In this document: in pieces, positions 33,576 through 45,506 of the stretch
How positions within the stretch are numbered: position 1 is the first letter of the stretch
How the letters are laid out: the number at the start of each line of letters is the position of its first letter
NCBI GenBank assembly: GCA_032988165.1
Contig: JANTQF010000005.1
Location: forward strand, 186,001-250,000
Direction of reading: 5' to 3'
Length of the DNA stretch: 64,000 nucleotides
DNA from: Emmonsiellopsis sp. PD_33
Lineage: Eukaryota > Ascomycota > Eurotiomycetes > Onygenales > Ajellomycetaceae
The notes under the pieces: generated by a model
The model's input: only the letters and a program-made list of their open reading frames with translations
The model's database searches: none
What the model was told of the DNA's origin: nothing
Position numbers and translations under genes: made by a program

Positions 33576-35528
33576 ATGGTCGCGGCTGTTCGGCCGCGCC
33601 GTAACGCCGAAACGGTCGCCTCGTCAAATGTGATGAAAATCCCTCCAAAAGAGAATACCGGCCGGTCGATATCCATAGATCTGTTGATTGAAGAAGTCCG
33701 CGGCATCTATGCAGGATTGGTGATGGTCGAGAAGAAGTGCATTGAAATCGATCAGCAGGTATCTCGCGCCGAAGAATCGTTATCCGCTGAGCAGTGGCGG
33801 GCACTGATTGCGCTCCACCGGGGACTACTTCACGAACACCATGATTTCTTTCTGGCATCCCAACACCCTTCAGCTTCACCTGCGCTGAGGAGATTGGCTA
33901 CCAAGTATGCTATGCCCGCTCGGATGTGGCGTCATGGCATCCATTCATTTCTAGGATTGTTGAGGCACCAGCTGCCAGGTTCTTTGGACCACATGCTGGC
34001 CTTTATCTATACAGCTTACTCCGTGATGGCCTTGCTTATGGAAAGTGTACCAAGCTTCGAGGATACATGGATTGAGTGCCTAAGTGACTTGGCCGGGTAC
34101 CGTATGTCGATCGAAGAATACGACCCCCGTGATCATGAGATTTGGGATGACGTTGCCAGATACTGGTATAATAAGGCATCATCGGAGAACGATTCAAAGA
34201 TTGGAAGAATTCAACATCATCTTGCATTACTTGCTAGACCTAGCTTTCCCCAACCACTGTTGTTGTACGCGAAGTCTTTACCCTGTACCCAAACTCTTCC
34301 CCGTTGGAGAGACGACATCGTCGCCGTTTTCGATCCGACCTCGGGAGGTTATCAACCTACCCGCGAGTCAGCAGACTCTTCTCGTACTTCATCGATAAAC
34401 GGTTTTATCGCTGCCCACGGTGTCCTATTTCGCAGTATACCGACCGAGCCTCTACCCGATGATTACTGCCTTCCCGGGCTCTCCCGCGAACAAGCTGCGA
34501 ACTTTTCACTCCCCAGCCTTTATGCTGACGTGCAAGATGGAGAAATCAAGGATAATCCTTCGAAGTTATCGCAATACTTTCGGCGTTTGCTTTCCATAAT
34601 GTCCTCAGCATCCAGTTCTATAACCTCGGTGTTCAATATCGGCGATAGAAATATCTTTTCTCATGCTCATGTTTTTCATGCGTTTTTCGGATGGTCAGCA
34701 TCGAAGTTGACAGCGCGTCGGGAAAGACAAGAAAATTATATCTCATACAACGAGTACCTAATCGGTGTTAAGGCTCAAAGATCCCTGTTTTGTGCTCGGC
34801 TTCTCTCGTTTACGACGATGTCGATTCTTTCTTCCGGTTCTGCTGCCCTTCCGATTGACGAAAGCGAAAATAAAAGCGCCAGCTCATTTCCCGGAAAAGT
34901 GGACGATGTTGTCCTACTCCTGTTCGCCTTTATGTCCGTTCCCGCGTGTTTCTTTGCAGGAAAGAACCTTGGGCAACCTCGGACTTTCGGCACTGCGATG
35001 GTTGTTTTCAATCTCGTGGGTTTAGTGACTAATGGCGACCCTCTTAATTCAGCCGTGGGCCACTGGACGTATGTATCCTGACTACACCCTGTGTTCTTTT
35101 GGCCTTTAATCCATACTAATCTAGACTACAGTGGTCTTGGGCTTTCATTTGTCTTTACGGCGATCTTCGCTGGTCTTTTGGCAAGGCGTTTCAATCATAT
35201 CACACGAAGTCTTGGGTTAGTTCGCTATTTCCTATCTTTGCAGCCTGCACCAAGCATAAAACTGTTGTTAATTATCTATATTAGCCATACCATTTCCTTC
35301 CTCACGGTGGTTGGAGTTGTAAATTACCTCCTGAACCGAGGCTCCTTCGCAGGCCCTACTGGCGGGGAGCAGACAGACTCCGCAGTTCAGTATCTTCTTC
35401 CCTCGGTGGCGTTTACTTTGATCTGCTGGTGGAAAGTTGCCGCGTGGTCTTCCCCACCTTCTGATGAAGGCGAGGAAGCCTCAGAGGACCACATTTCCAT
35501 GAACGCCCACTGCTACCCCCGTTATTGA
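33576..35528 (+). CDS. Est1-type domain protein with C-terminal membrane helices
   Basis: Two exons, 33576-35068 and 35132-35528, encode 629 residues. The middle shows the Est1/SMG5-7 helical-repeat pattern: LIALHRGLLHEHHDFFLASQ, an MPARMWRHGIHSFLGLLR helix, then DLAGYRMSIEEYD, IWDDVARYWYNKAS and GRIQHHLALLARP. In that family (Est1, Ebs1, SMG7) this region binds RNA-decay or telomerase partners. No PIN domain is present. The last 200 residues hold about five hydrophobic segments, including LLLFAFMSVPACFFAG, GLSFVFTAIFAGLLA and LLLIIYISHTISFLTVV. So the protein is probably membrane-bound, unlike canonical Est1. It is a fungal type of unknown role. The intron has a CTAATCTAG-region branch and CTACAG acceptor. 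Confidence 0.75.
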
Positions 35529-37820
35529 AGTGACTTTATCCATACCCGGTTTTGTGAGCGCTTTGCGTTGGAGCTGTTCTTTCGTATTCCCCGTCTTACG
35601 TGGCAAACCATGTACGACTGAGATCTAGAGAGAAAACAGGAGTCTACGCTTTTTATTTCCCCTACATTTACATTACTTCTTCCCTGCCACCATTTGCTGC
35701 TGCATATCCCTGGCGGCTATCCTTCGTCCAATCTTTGTCGTCCTAATTATGGTACGGACTTCATTTGACGACGGACCGGATATCTGTGCTGGCTAGTCAG
35801 ATATTTCACGGACCCTTTCTTCGTGATTACATATTTTCCGGAGTCCCTTGAGCCAACCACTTACTTTCCTTCTCGCGTTTCCTTTTGGATGGTATCTAGA
35901 TAACCCTAATTTCTATCTCAAAACATGTTCTGAATAGCAATATCAGAACCACGTCCTTCACGGACAACCTGTTTTTTCGTCTACACATTAGCCTACCATA
36001 TGCTTTTTCCGTATGTCCCGCACATGTTTGACTTCAACTAGGATCAGTACAAGTTTTGCTGCACTTGTTAGGTGCATATACCCATATTTGGAAGATCTCA
36101 AAATAGGAGACCCGTCGGGGCAAGAATAGACGTCCGGGATTATATTCCGAGAAGATTGTTTATTGATTTCCTTCGTTATGTTTTCTTGGAATGAGCGTCA
36201 TCGCCACAGAGAAGGGTAGTTAACTCACAAAGTACCATCCTGGCTGTATTTTATGCACGCCAGCTCTGTCCTCCCCCTCTCCTGCCCTCTTCCAACCAAC
36301 AACGCCAATCAGGAGCTAAAATGAAAGGAGGCTTGATTCCAACATCTGATCCATCCGATCTGGGGATTGACCGCTAGCGACTTCGTAGTTAGAACCTAAC
36401 TAAGTATTGGTAACTAGTTCGAATACAAGCATTGTTTTGTAAATTTTAATCCCCGTACGGGTTAACTTAGACTAATAGAACGATTGGTTAAAAATAATGA
36501 CACAGATGTACTGTACAATCAGCCCTGTCAGACCTGGCATCAGAGTTTCCTCGACTAACTAGAATGAAATGTTGCTTCGGATAAAAAAAAAAAGAACATT
36601 AGTTATTGGCGAATACTATTTAAGCTGCCCGGTCTAATAACCTGCCTCCATTAACTAGCTTAGGAATGAGGATTACTACTAGTAGAGAAGATAATAACCC
36701 CTTTAGGTGGCAAAGCATTCCTCCAGTGCTGTTAAAGGAAAAGAGGGATAAATAATTAAGATGTCCTTCTCAGTGGGTAAAGAGTAAATCATTTAATGTA
36801 TTATTTTCTCGGAAATATGAGATTTAATAAGAGTGATAATTCTGTATCTTTGAAGAAAGAGACTTCTCTGTGCACCTCTCACGATGATGGTTAGCGGAAC
36901 ACTATTTTAGGTAGACTTGTGCTAAAGGCTATAGAGGAGGCCATGAAGTAGGAGAATATCTACCAGACAAAGGAACAGAAAGTCACATTTCCAGCACATT
37001 ATTAATATCGTTGAGCTTTCCGATCGAATAATATACACGCTAGATTACTATACTTAATTTAGTGGTAGTAGAGATGCAACTGAGAATGGAGCCATTTTGC
37101 TATGAGTGATATTACTGCAATGAATACAGCTGCTTAACCTGCAGGGGAGATAATAATTCCTGTCCATATCTGAATACAAGCAGTAGTTTGGTAGAGAGAC
37201 ACAATTCTAGAAGTGGTGTGGTGATTCTGATGAACCCCAGGATCTTGACATATATCGGGCCAAAGGAGTAAATATTTAAGTTGTTGGTTCCGAGATCTCC
37301 AAACCAATCAATATCCGACAATTAATGCGCTAAGGCCCGATTAAGGCTAGTACGTTTAGCGCTACCAACCTTATTTTGACCCCAGTTTATTTTATATCAA
37401 AAAAAACACCGGATGTTGAAATTTAATATACGCAGTTTTTTCCAACTAATTGCTGGATCTGGGTTCCATAATAAGTATGAATTGATGTGTATGGGGATTC
37501 ACATTACCCATAATGGATTTTGAGAATGGCTTGCTGACCAGACAAGGATATATGTATGCAGTGGGAAACCGCCAGGGGCATGGGAGAAATGCTCCACACA
37601 AATCTGCGGGGGCCATTGATTTTGCCGCGGCCCAGCTGGATTGCCAGTTGACTAGCTTAACCGGCGGTCAAGGAGCGCCAGCCTTGCCTATCCAAACGTG
37701 GGTGTGATAAGACCACCTTTCCAGCATCCTCCTCAAAGACAAAACGCTGTCCAATTTCCAAAAGCAAAAAAGAAATCAAAAACTCACTCCCCAACGCAGT
37801 CCACCCATAAATACGACAAC
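35529..37820. other. AT-rich gene desert
   Basis: About 2.3 kb with no convincing gene. From about 36300 to 37450 it is visibly AT-rich, with repeated TAATA and CTAGT words and stops in all frames. This fits RIP-worn repeat sequence, though I recognise no transposon protein. A short minus-strand frame at 37321-37112 has protein-like composition but no family match. The last 130 bp form the promoter and leader of the thioesterase gene. Confidence 0.55.
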
Positions 37821-38522
37821 ATGCCAGAACAATGGTCATGGGATAAATATGTCGAATTCATCACAACCGTCCCAGCAGGCAAGGAGGACCTGGAATTTTT
37901 CCGAGCTCACCCGCCCTCATGCGCGCGCGCATACCTTCAGGGAACCGCCTCCTCACCCCCGAATTATACCCCGATTCCGTTCATGGCACGAGCTGAAAAG
38001 GAAGATAGCACCGACTCATTCTTCAGCCGGACCATCAAATCTCCCGCCACCGTTCCACACCTCCTCGTCCTGATCCGGAAAGACATTCTCGCCCCCAGGA
38101 GCGGCAACGATACGTTAGAAACCCTTATCCATGGAGCAGCGGGCGGAGGCCGAGACGCGGTAGACCCGTTCGCTCAACCACACCTTGCTGTTTTGGCGCA
38201 TTTGGGCTCAGATCTGAACGGGTTTCGGGATACGGTTCATGGCGGCGTTCTGGCTTCGTTGGTGGATGAGACGATGGGAAGCTGCGTCGAGGCGTTTCGC
38301 CAGTTAGTTGTTCAAGACCGAGAGTATTTGTATACTGCGAAGCTGGAAATGTCATACCGGGCGCCGGCTGTGTCGCCTGGTGTTATTATGATCAAGACGC
38401 GCCTAGTGGCGCGGCAGGGTCGGAAGTGGAATCTCGAAGCGCAGGTGCTTGATGCCGATGGGAAGGTCTTGGTTGAGGCGAAGGCACTGTGGATACAGGC
38501 GAGGAAGGGAGCGGCTTTATGA
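37821..38522 (+). CDS. Hotdog-fold thioesterase superfamily protein
   Basis: A single exon of 233 residues from the ATG at 37821; 41 in-frame upstream codons are leader-like. The last 110 residues form one hotdog domain. DTVHGGVLASLVDETMG carries the HGG and acidic residue used by PaaI/4HBT thioesterases. The strands YTAKLEMSYRAPAVSPG, MIKTRLVARQGRKW and LEAQVLDADGKVLVEAKALW follow. The first half is a fungal-specific extension. The family hydrolyses acyl-CoA thioesters; substrate unknown. No presequence or membrane helix is clear. Confidence 0.88.
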   Translation: MPEQWSWDKYVEFITTVPAGKEDLEFFRAHPPSCARAYLQGTASSPPNYTPIPFMARAEKEDSTDSFFSRTIKSPATVPHLLVLIRKDILAPRSGNDTLETLIHGAAGGGRDAVDPFAQPHLAVLAHLGSDLNGFRDTVHGGVLASLVDETMGSCVEAFRQLVVQDREYLYTAKLEMSYRAPAVSPGVIMIKTRLVARQGRKWNLEAQVLDADGKVLVEAKALWIQARKGAAL

Positions 38523-39377
38523 TGAATGGATGGGATGGAGGATGAGGGTTCAACGAATTGAATAATAGGACAGCACATGACAGATGACGGCGATCGGGGG
38601 TATATCCCGCGCTCTCTAGAACAAAATAGATTCTACCAAGTCATTCTATACTTTGTGTAGCACTGTGTGATGCCAGCCACACCCTGTGCATGGAGAGGGA
38701 TATCTTTTCGTTATTTTCATGAACTTTTTTTATATAATTTCATTGAAATATTCTCGAATTCTAGATTTATCCTATTACCTTCCAGCTTTTCTTTTGGAAA
38801 CTCGATACAGTCTTTGTAATCATTCTGTTATGTTGTATATGCTGCTTTTATATGCAGTCCGGTCCGGCCCACGATGGTCTAGAATTCCGCGGACGGAATT
38901 ATTGGCGCTCCAATCGCGAGTTAAGGGGGATGGTGGATGATATAGGGCTTCGAATAGGAACGGATGACGAGGATGTCGGGATTAGAGAGGAGAACGAATG
39001 AATTATTTTTAAGCAAACACAGTGTGCCTGGCGTATGCAAAAAATTGCCTAAACTCCCCAAACCTGAGTCTGATACATTCCAACGCCGCTTCTGATGTGC
39101 ATACTGACAATTTAAAGTCCTGGGAGCAGGCAATTAATTGATTGAACCTTACTTGCCCATCGAGTTAGCTAGCAAAACCCCTTTTTAAAAACAGAATCAC
39201 AGTATTCACAAATGATGATGCCATACTCGCTTCCCTCTGCCCCCCAAATACATCTAGGCAATCCGATCACACCCCGACCAACCAACTCCCGTGCATCGAC
39301 ACAGACAAAAAGGCCCCAATAGTTATTAACCCCTAGTTATCTACCTAGTTATAACCCCTAGACAACCACAAACAAGC
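38523..39377. other. Gene-free interval
   Basis: 3' flank of the thioesterase gene and upstream region of the 5S rRNA gene. Nothing else recognised. Confidence 0.4.
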
Positions 39378-39496
39378 ACATACGACCATAGGGAGTGGAA
39401 AACAGGGCTTCCCGTCCGCTCAGCCGTACTTAAGCCACTCGCCGGCCGGCTAGTAGTTGGGTGGGTGACCACCAGCGAATCCCGGCTGTCGTATGT
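39378..39496 (+). rRNA. 5S ribosomal RNA
   Basis: 119 nt with the fungal 5S pattern. The terminal stem ACATACGAC pairs with GTCGTATGT. Inside are the AAAACAGGGCTTCCCGTCCG segment, the C-box-like GCCGTACTTAAGCC and GTTGGGTGGGTGACCACC. A T-run at 39495-39501 acts as the Pol III terminator. It stands alone, which fits the dispersed 5S genes of filamentous ascomycetes. One pair in the terminal region reads GGGAGTGG with CCACTC, so pairing is kept. Confidence 0.96.
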
Positions 39497-40726
39497 TTTT
39501 TTGGGCTCTTTTTTTTTGGGATTTATTTTTTTTTTCGTTGAAGGGGAGGGGGGGAGGTATGAAAAGTATGAAGGGGGTCGGTTGATGTGTAGCTGACGTT
39601 TTAATGGAGTGGAGGGTGGAGGGTGGAGGGTGGGATGCCAAACAACCCATACACACACTATTGGCAGTTTAGGTTTTTCAGGTCTATACCTGCAGCTTTC
39701 TTCCTGTAATGCTCTAGGGTTTTGAATGTCATGTAAAATAACCTCAAGACCTGACAGACAAAGCAGATACACTCTTCAATGGGACAATCCATTGAGATTG
39801 CGCTTAAGATTGCCGTCTAGGTATTGATGGCATGAAGACAACAGCAAAGCTATTTCACTTTCCTACTCAGTACAAAACAAAACCATCATCAACACAATAA
39901 ATAATACAAAAAGGTCCAAATCCCAATATTAAAAATGAATAATTGTAAAATAGGGTGTGATGAAAAGAAGAAGAATATGGTGCTGGGAGTAAGTAGTTAA
40001 AGAAGTCAAAAGTAAAAGCCAACAGTCGAAAATAAACCAAAGAAAAAATGTTCTCACGTAGCCCGTTCATATATGTAATTTTTTTTGATCCTCAGAAGAA
40101 ATGCGAGGAAATGTCCGTCCATCCGTCGTATAGAAAAGAGAAAGAAGAAAAGAATCCATCTAAATGATTTCCCCCCGTATTAAATAGTTGAACAGATAAG
40201 GGAAGAGACCAGGAAAATATAAGGTCCAAAAAACATACACATGTTGGGTGGCCGACTATCCTCAGTTCCCATCAGAGGGAGCAAAGAAAAATAAAAAATC
40301 CCATCACAATGAGAATAATGATGGTGATGAAAAATGAAACTGTATTCACATGCCCCTTGATCCCCTGTTTTCATTGGCAGGGTGTGTCGCATATGTATGT
40401 GATTGAAGTAAAAAGGGGCGGGTGGAAAATTATTTTAAGGATAGTCCATCCATCAACGGCGACGAATAGCGACTTGAAAAGCATGCAGAGCGGAGAAATG
40501 GAGGATTGGTCGAGACGAAAAATGTAAATTAAAAAAAGAGTAAAAAAATAATACATTACAATAAGAATATGGAAAAGCCAATATCGAACAAAGACGAAAC
40601 AAGTTTTTGCGATGAGAGTCGTAAGGGTATCAAACTCGAGTAACGAAACCGGAAAAAAGCGGAAGACGCAGGTATAGTCATAGTCGTGTGGTAGGAAGGG
40701 TTTTACGGGCAAGAAGCATGGACTTG
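39497..40726. other. Gene-free interval, probable areB 3' UTR
   Basis: A/T-rich sequence downstream of the minus-strand areB gene. No coding frame was recognised. A GGAGGGTGGA triple tandem repeat is near 39608-39632. The long T-rich (minus-strand) stretch may be a long 3' UTR, which I infer from position only. Confidence 0.4.
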
Positions 40727-42640
40727 CTAGAGGGATTTTGGCGACTTATCGAGAGACTCGGGACTATAATCAACAACGTCTGAAAGGCGAATTTTCTTCG
40801 ATTGGGGCTCTGCGGGGCTAGCATTGCCCTGCAGCGTGTCGCGGTCTGCTAATACCTGCTCGAGCTCACTTATTCTGCGTTTCAAGCCTTCCTCGCGCTT
40901 TTGAGACTCTTCCAGAGACTGTCTCAAACGCGATTCAGAATCTCGAAGGATCATCTCGGCTCTCCGCGCGGCGGCATCACTTTGTTCCAATTCTGCGACC
41001 CTGCCCCGGAAGAGCTCGTTGATCAAGTCGAGCTCACTGACGCGCGTCTTTAGCGATGTATTGGCTGCAAGGAGGGCTTCATATGTCTGGGGCGCTTCCA
41101 AATTACGGTCATTTGGGGAGGAGGTAGAAGTGGTGGATTGTTGGTGTAATTGGAGGGATGGGAGGGCGGTCGCGGTCGGATTGAAGCTGTGGTCGGAAAG
41201 CGTGACGCTGTCAAACATATGCTGCGGGGCTATGTTTGAGTTGTGGTGGAATCCCGGCGTGTCGGTACGCGACACGGGAGAATTAGAACGATCGGAGCGG
41301 CCTGGCGAGACCCTTCGCGAACCGCGCTGATGACCGTGGGATCCTAACGGAGGAGTGCCAGCTTCGGATCTCGAGGCAGACAAGCCATTCGCATCGATAT
41401 TTGACTGCACGAGGCGTGGGTAAGCAACGCCGCAAGAAAATTTTTCAACGACAACAAAGGGTCGGGAAGCGGGCGGCAACAACTCACTTTTCGTTTGGGG
41501 CCCTGCCCGGAGGTCTTGACACGATTCCGACTCTTGATGACATCTGTTTTGAGGCTTATCGGGCGCGGGCGGCCGTGGAGTTTGAGGAAAAGCCCGCAGG
41601 CATTGCAGAGGACGGAGCCGGACTCGTCCCTGCGCCAGAGCGGCGTGGTGGAGGTGCCGCAGTTCTGGCAGACGGGCTGGAATTGCGAGCGCTTGAGGTC
41701 AGTCATTGCGGAGGCCATGGTGGAATTGGGAGACGCATGGGAGCAGCAGCGGGAGAGGAGTTGGCGCAGGAGTTGGGTCTTGGGCTTGGGGGTTGATAAG
41801 ATTTGGCGAGATTTGATTGTCGAGCGATAAGGAAAGAAAAAAATTGGGGCCGGGTAGACGCCAAGACCAGCCCGGCGCTAGGCCCAAAGAGGCAATAGGG
41901 CTTATCGTCCACCCATAGATGGATATCATCATACAAGTCGAGGACAGCGACAAGTCGAGGATTGGGATAGAATGTACAGTAGAGTAGAGAGCGGGCTTAC
42001 CGGAGTGTTCCCCTGCCCCCCAGTGGTGGCGCCTGGTGACGAGGTTGCATAACTCATGTTCTGGCTGGCATTCTGGGTGCTGCCGCTGCTGCTGTCCGGG
42101 GTCTCGTACGCTCTGTGGTGTATGATATTCCAGCAGATTAGCCTCCTGCCTCCATTCGCGTTTAAATCGTCACAGTGCAGTAGAGTGGCCGTAGATTGGG
42201 GGCTCAATGGCGGCCCAATCCACTGCAACCCACGCCAGATAGCATCCTAGCCAGGGTATGAGGCAGATCCCCTGCACGCAGCGAGAAACCTACCGTAAGC
42301 GAGAGGTTGGCGCGGAGGCGACGGATGCCAGCGCAGAGAGGCCGGGCAGCGAGGGAGAGGAGTAGTTGAGGCCGTTGCTGCTGGGGTTGGCCGGGTTCTG
42401 CCCGGCGAGATACGTGTTGGAGGACTGGGTCGAGGCGGACGAGGGCCGCGAGATGTCCCGAACGGAGGGGAGGGCGGGAGAGGACGCTTCTGCGGCGGCT
42501 GCAGAGGCAAAACTAGGGAGGTCTCGCGGGTTGGAGGACGCGGTGTGGTGGAGAGCCGGGTCAATGGGCGACGCCCCGAACGTGATGGGAGCCACTGCGG
42601 AAGCCGTGGTGGAAGCGGGCGAGAGGCTGCGGTGGCCTCA
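40727..42640 (-). CDS. areB: AreB/ASD4-type GATA factor with leucine zipper
   Basis: The resolved exons are about 42640-42294, 42112-42001, 41676-41488 and 41404-40727. The start codon is not resolved: the first exon frame (with ASAVAPITFGASPIDP) has no ATG before an upstream stop, so a further 5' exon is likely. One GATA finger, C-x2-C-x17-C-x2-C, starts at the 41676 exon and ends with basic RPISLKTDVIKSRNRVK. The C-terminus is a long coiled coil (ALLAANTSLKTRVSELDLIN on), the mark of AreB-type repressors of nitrogen metabolism. It acts in the nucleus by binding GATA sites. An ATG at 41718 reads through into the finger exon and would give a short form. Aspergillus areB is known to make several proteins. 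Confidence 0.9.
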
Positions 42641-43824
42641 GCTGGGGAAAAGGAGCGGGAGAAGCAGATGAAGCCGGGCGAGAAAAGGCCCAGGAGAAGA
42701 GAGTAATAATACAAGGGGTGGAAGAAGGCCAGAAAAGCAGAATTGGGTGTTGGAAGAGAGACGGACGGACAGAGAATTTTTTTTTATCAGGCCAAGTCAA
42801 TAAATTCTTCGGCGTGACGATAAAGGAGAATCGGCGCAGCCACGGCAGATCGCGCGGGAGGCTGGGGTTAGCCGCCCGTATTTCCACCGCCCCTTTTCTT
42901 TTCTTTTCTTTTCTTCTCTCTCTCTCTCTGTCTCTTTTCCAAACTCGCGCTGTTCTCCAACAGTATTGCTATGGATAATCCGCATTGATCCAGTCCATCT
43001 CCACTCCCTCTCTTGACGTTGTACCGCTATCTGCGTGTCCAACCTCTGCTGTCCCGGCCGCGTCCACGGCTGCAAATCACACCGCGTCTGGAGACTTTTG
43101 TTGCTTCGGAGCTACTCGAATTCGCCCAAAAGTCTCCTACAAATGCACCACGCGCAGTCACGGGGGAATATAACCACATGCTGTCCTACGGTAACGACGT
43201 GCTGGGTGTTTGAGGCCGTCAGATTTTGTACGCGGTTACCCCTTTTCTCTCCTGGCCAGCGAGCTGTCTCCCACCAATACCTCGAACTAGATATCAAAGA
43301 GTTACAGATTTTGGCCTGCAAAGTGGTGATAATCACCTGCTGTCCTTCACGGCCGCAGCAGAGCTAGGCGAATTGCCTTTTTGATCGAATCATACCATGC
43401 CTTGACAAAACAAAGCACCAACCTATCTAGACATTGTTTTGCTCTGCTGCGCGATGCTAGCCCGGTAGCTATCTAATATGACCCAATGTGAATGATGGAG
43501 GGCATTGTCGGATATTGAACCTCAGATCACGTTTCGTCAGACCACGGACGATCTTGGGTTACAGAAAACTCCCAAACACCGTGACAGACCTACGAGACTG
43601 TTTGACAAGCAGGTGGCCATGCCGGATTTTCATCGTGCTTGTTTGACCCTCTTCCTGGGTGCCAATCCACAAAAAAGGATAATATGGTCATGATATAATG
43701 GCCGGTTTGAATATAGCAGTTGGAACCACACATGATATTCTGATTCTTGAAGGTACAAATTGACTCGAACACAAAAGGAAATCACTTTTCTCTTCTAGCA
43801 AAGCCATTGACCAACTCAACCCCT
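42641..43824. other. Upstream region of areB, gene-free
   Basis: This probably holds the areB promoter, long 5' leader and unresolved first exon. A pyrimidine tract at about 42894-42938 (TTTTC then TC repeats) would be a purine tract on the areB strand. No separate gene was recognised to 43824. Confidence 0.45.
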
Positions 43825-44786
43825 TCAGCCTCCACTGGTGTTGTCTAGAACAATATTCCGGAGCTCCTCCTCGCTAAGATATTGAACATTCAACAGACTA
43901 TTCGACAACTGATCTCTGCTGAAATTGCTCCCGTACTCCTCGTCAAAGATCGTCCGTTTAAGAAAGTTTATGATAAACAACCCAACATTCGGCTCCGACT
44001 TCTCTAGCTCCTCATACGCAGCCCTCTCCAAATCAGCAGTGGCCACATTCTTCGTCGGGACGTCCCTATCGAGGTAATCCAGTAACCGCCTCTGGGTTAG
44101 ATTCGCCTCTTCCACATATATAGTACGGTTCTTAGTTTCCTCGAGATTTTTCAGCACACCAGCGACAGCTCTCCCAGCGCCTCGCAGCGTCGTTGTGCTA
44201 AACTTGCTATTTCCGCCATCGTACAACTCCGTCGTCGGCCCACTCGTGTCCAGGAGGAACTTAACCTTCAATCCCCAGTCAAGAAAGGGCCCGTTGATGA
44301 CAAATGTGTACGAGGTATCCGTCTCCCGGGCAATCTTCTTCAAATGTTCCTGGACCGCGACCTTATCCGCATACACGGGTAGCTTGGATGCTTTGGGATT
44401 CGTCGTGTCCGAGCCGAATTCTGACGGCAGGATACGCGATACCCCCGCGGCTACTGCGGCATCGATGAGCCGGAGATGGACATCACGGCCAATGCTGCCT
44501 AAGGTGTTCACAAGCGCATCGTGGCCGGCAAGGGCCGATTTGAGGGAGTCAATAGAGTCATAGTTGACTTCGGCCACTTTGGCGCGGGCGTCGAATTTGT
44601 GGTTGCTTCCGTTGCGGGTTAGGACTGTGACGTCGAAACCCGCATTGAGGAGCTCGTCGAGGACGGATGGACCGAGATTACCCGTTGCCTATGCACGTAT
44701 GTTAATACGGGATGGTACGGGGGCAGCGAAGGACCTGAGAGGGACTAGATACGTACTCCCGCGAGAGCAACCTTCCTGGCAGTCAT
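43825..44786 (-). CDS. NmrA-like / isoflavone-reductase-type NAD(P)-binding oxidoreductase
   Basis: Two exons, 44786-44757 and 44688-43825, encode 297 residues. The short first exon completes a Rossmann start MTARKVALAGATGNLGPSV in sum, with the GATGNLG dinucleotide loop typical of PCBER/NmrA proteins. LTRNGSNHKFDAR follows as the NADP-ribose region. DALVNTLGSIGRDVHLRLID and RILPSEFGSD are the family helices, and a Lys in YADKVAVQEHLK is at the usual catalytic place. Members reduce small aromatic compounds or sense NADP; the substrate here is unknown. A TATA box lies about 100 bp upstream, which fits an inducible gene. Confidence 0.88.
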
Positions 44787-44888
44787 GGTGATGGCTATTG
44801 CAGATTGATCGTGCTAGTATGTGAGAGGGCGGAAGGTCTATTGTGAGAACCTAAACACAGCTTGAACCAGAGGGGGTGGATGTTAGGT

Positions 44889-44895
44889 TTATATA
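44889..44895 (-). promoter_or_regulatory. TATA box of the NmrA-like gene
   Basis: TATATAA on the minus strand lies about 103 bp upstream of the ATG at 44786. Position and sequence fit a core promoter. Confidence 0.55.
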
Positions 44896-45506
44896 CAGTG
44901 ACTGGGGGGACCATTTGCGCTCACTATGGCGCCAGTATAGTTCCAGAGGCCAAGGAAGATGTTGTAGGAGCAGTAGGCTACTAATTAGTCAGTTTATGAC
45001 CAATTGGCCGAGGGTTCGGAGACCGAAACCTTTGTAATAGCGGAAATAGCGGAATTCCAGTGGCACATAATATAATCCCGAGCATAAGAGTAGACAGTGA
45101 TATATAATATCAGCAGCCAAGATACTATTTTCTCATCAGGAAGTCCAGTAGAAAGCTGGGGTTTGCCGGAGCTATCACGTGATCCGTCCCCAGACGCTGA
45201 CATAATGCGCCAAATCACATGGTCTCCACCGGCTTCCAAGATACGTGTAATTAAACAGGAGCACGACGAGCTTCCTAAATTTCCTCCCGACCAGCCTGTT
45301 GACCAGCCAGATACCCCCAATTCCCTTCAGTCTGCATTTATCCATGCCAGAGATGCCTTGATTTGCTCTCTTTTGTGATCATCCCCGCAACCCCGGCGTT
45401 CCAACGTGCCTTCGTCATTGTTGCCTTCCATGAAGCCGCTGTGTCGCCTCGAATATCCAACCTCCCCCTACAGCTAGATTAGACGCCCCTTTCTCCCCCC
45501 CTCGCC

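Noticed and set aside
42247..42714. 155-codon minus-strand frame, Pro/Arg-rich
   Set aside because: It overlaps the areB first exon in another frame; the areB frame continues by splicing to the GATA finger, this one does not.
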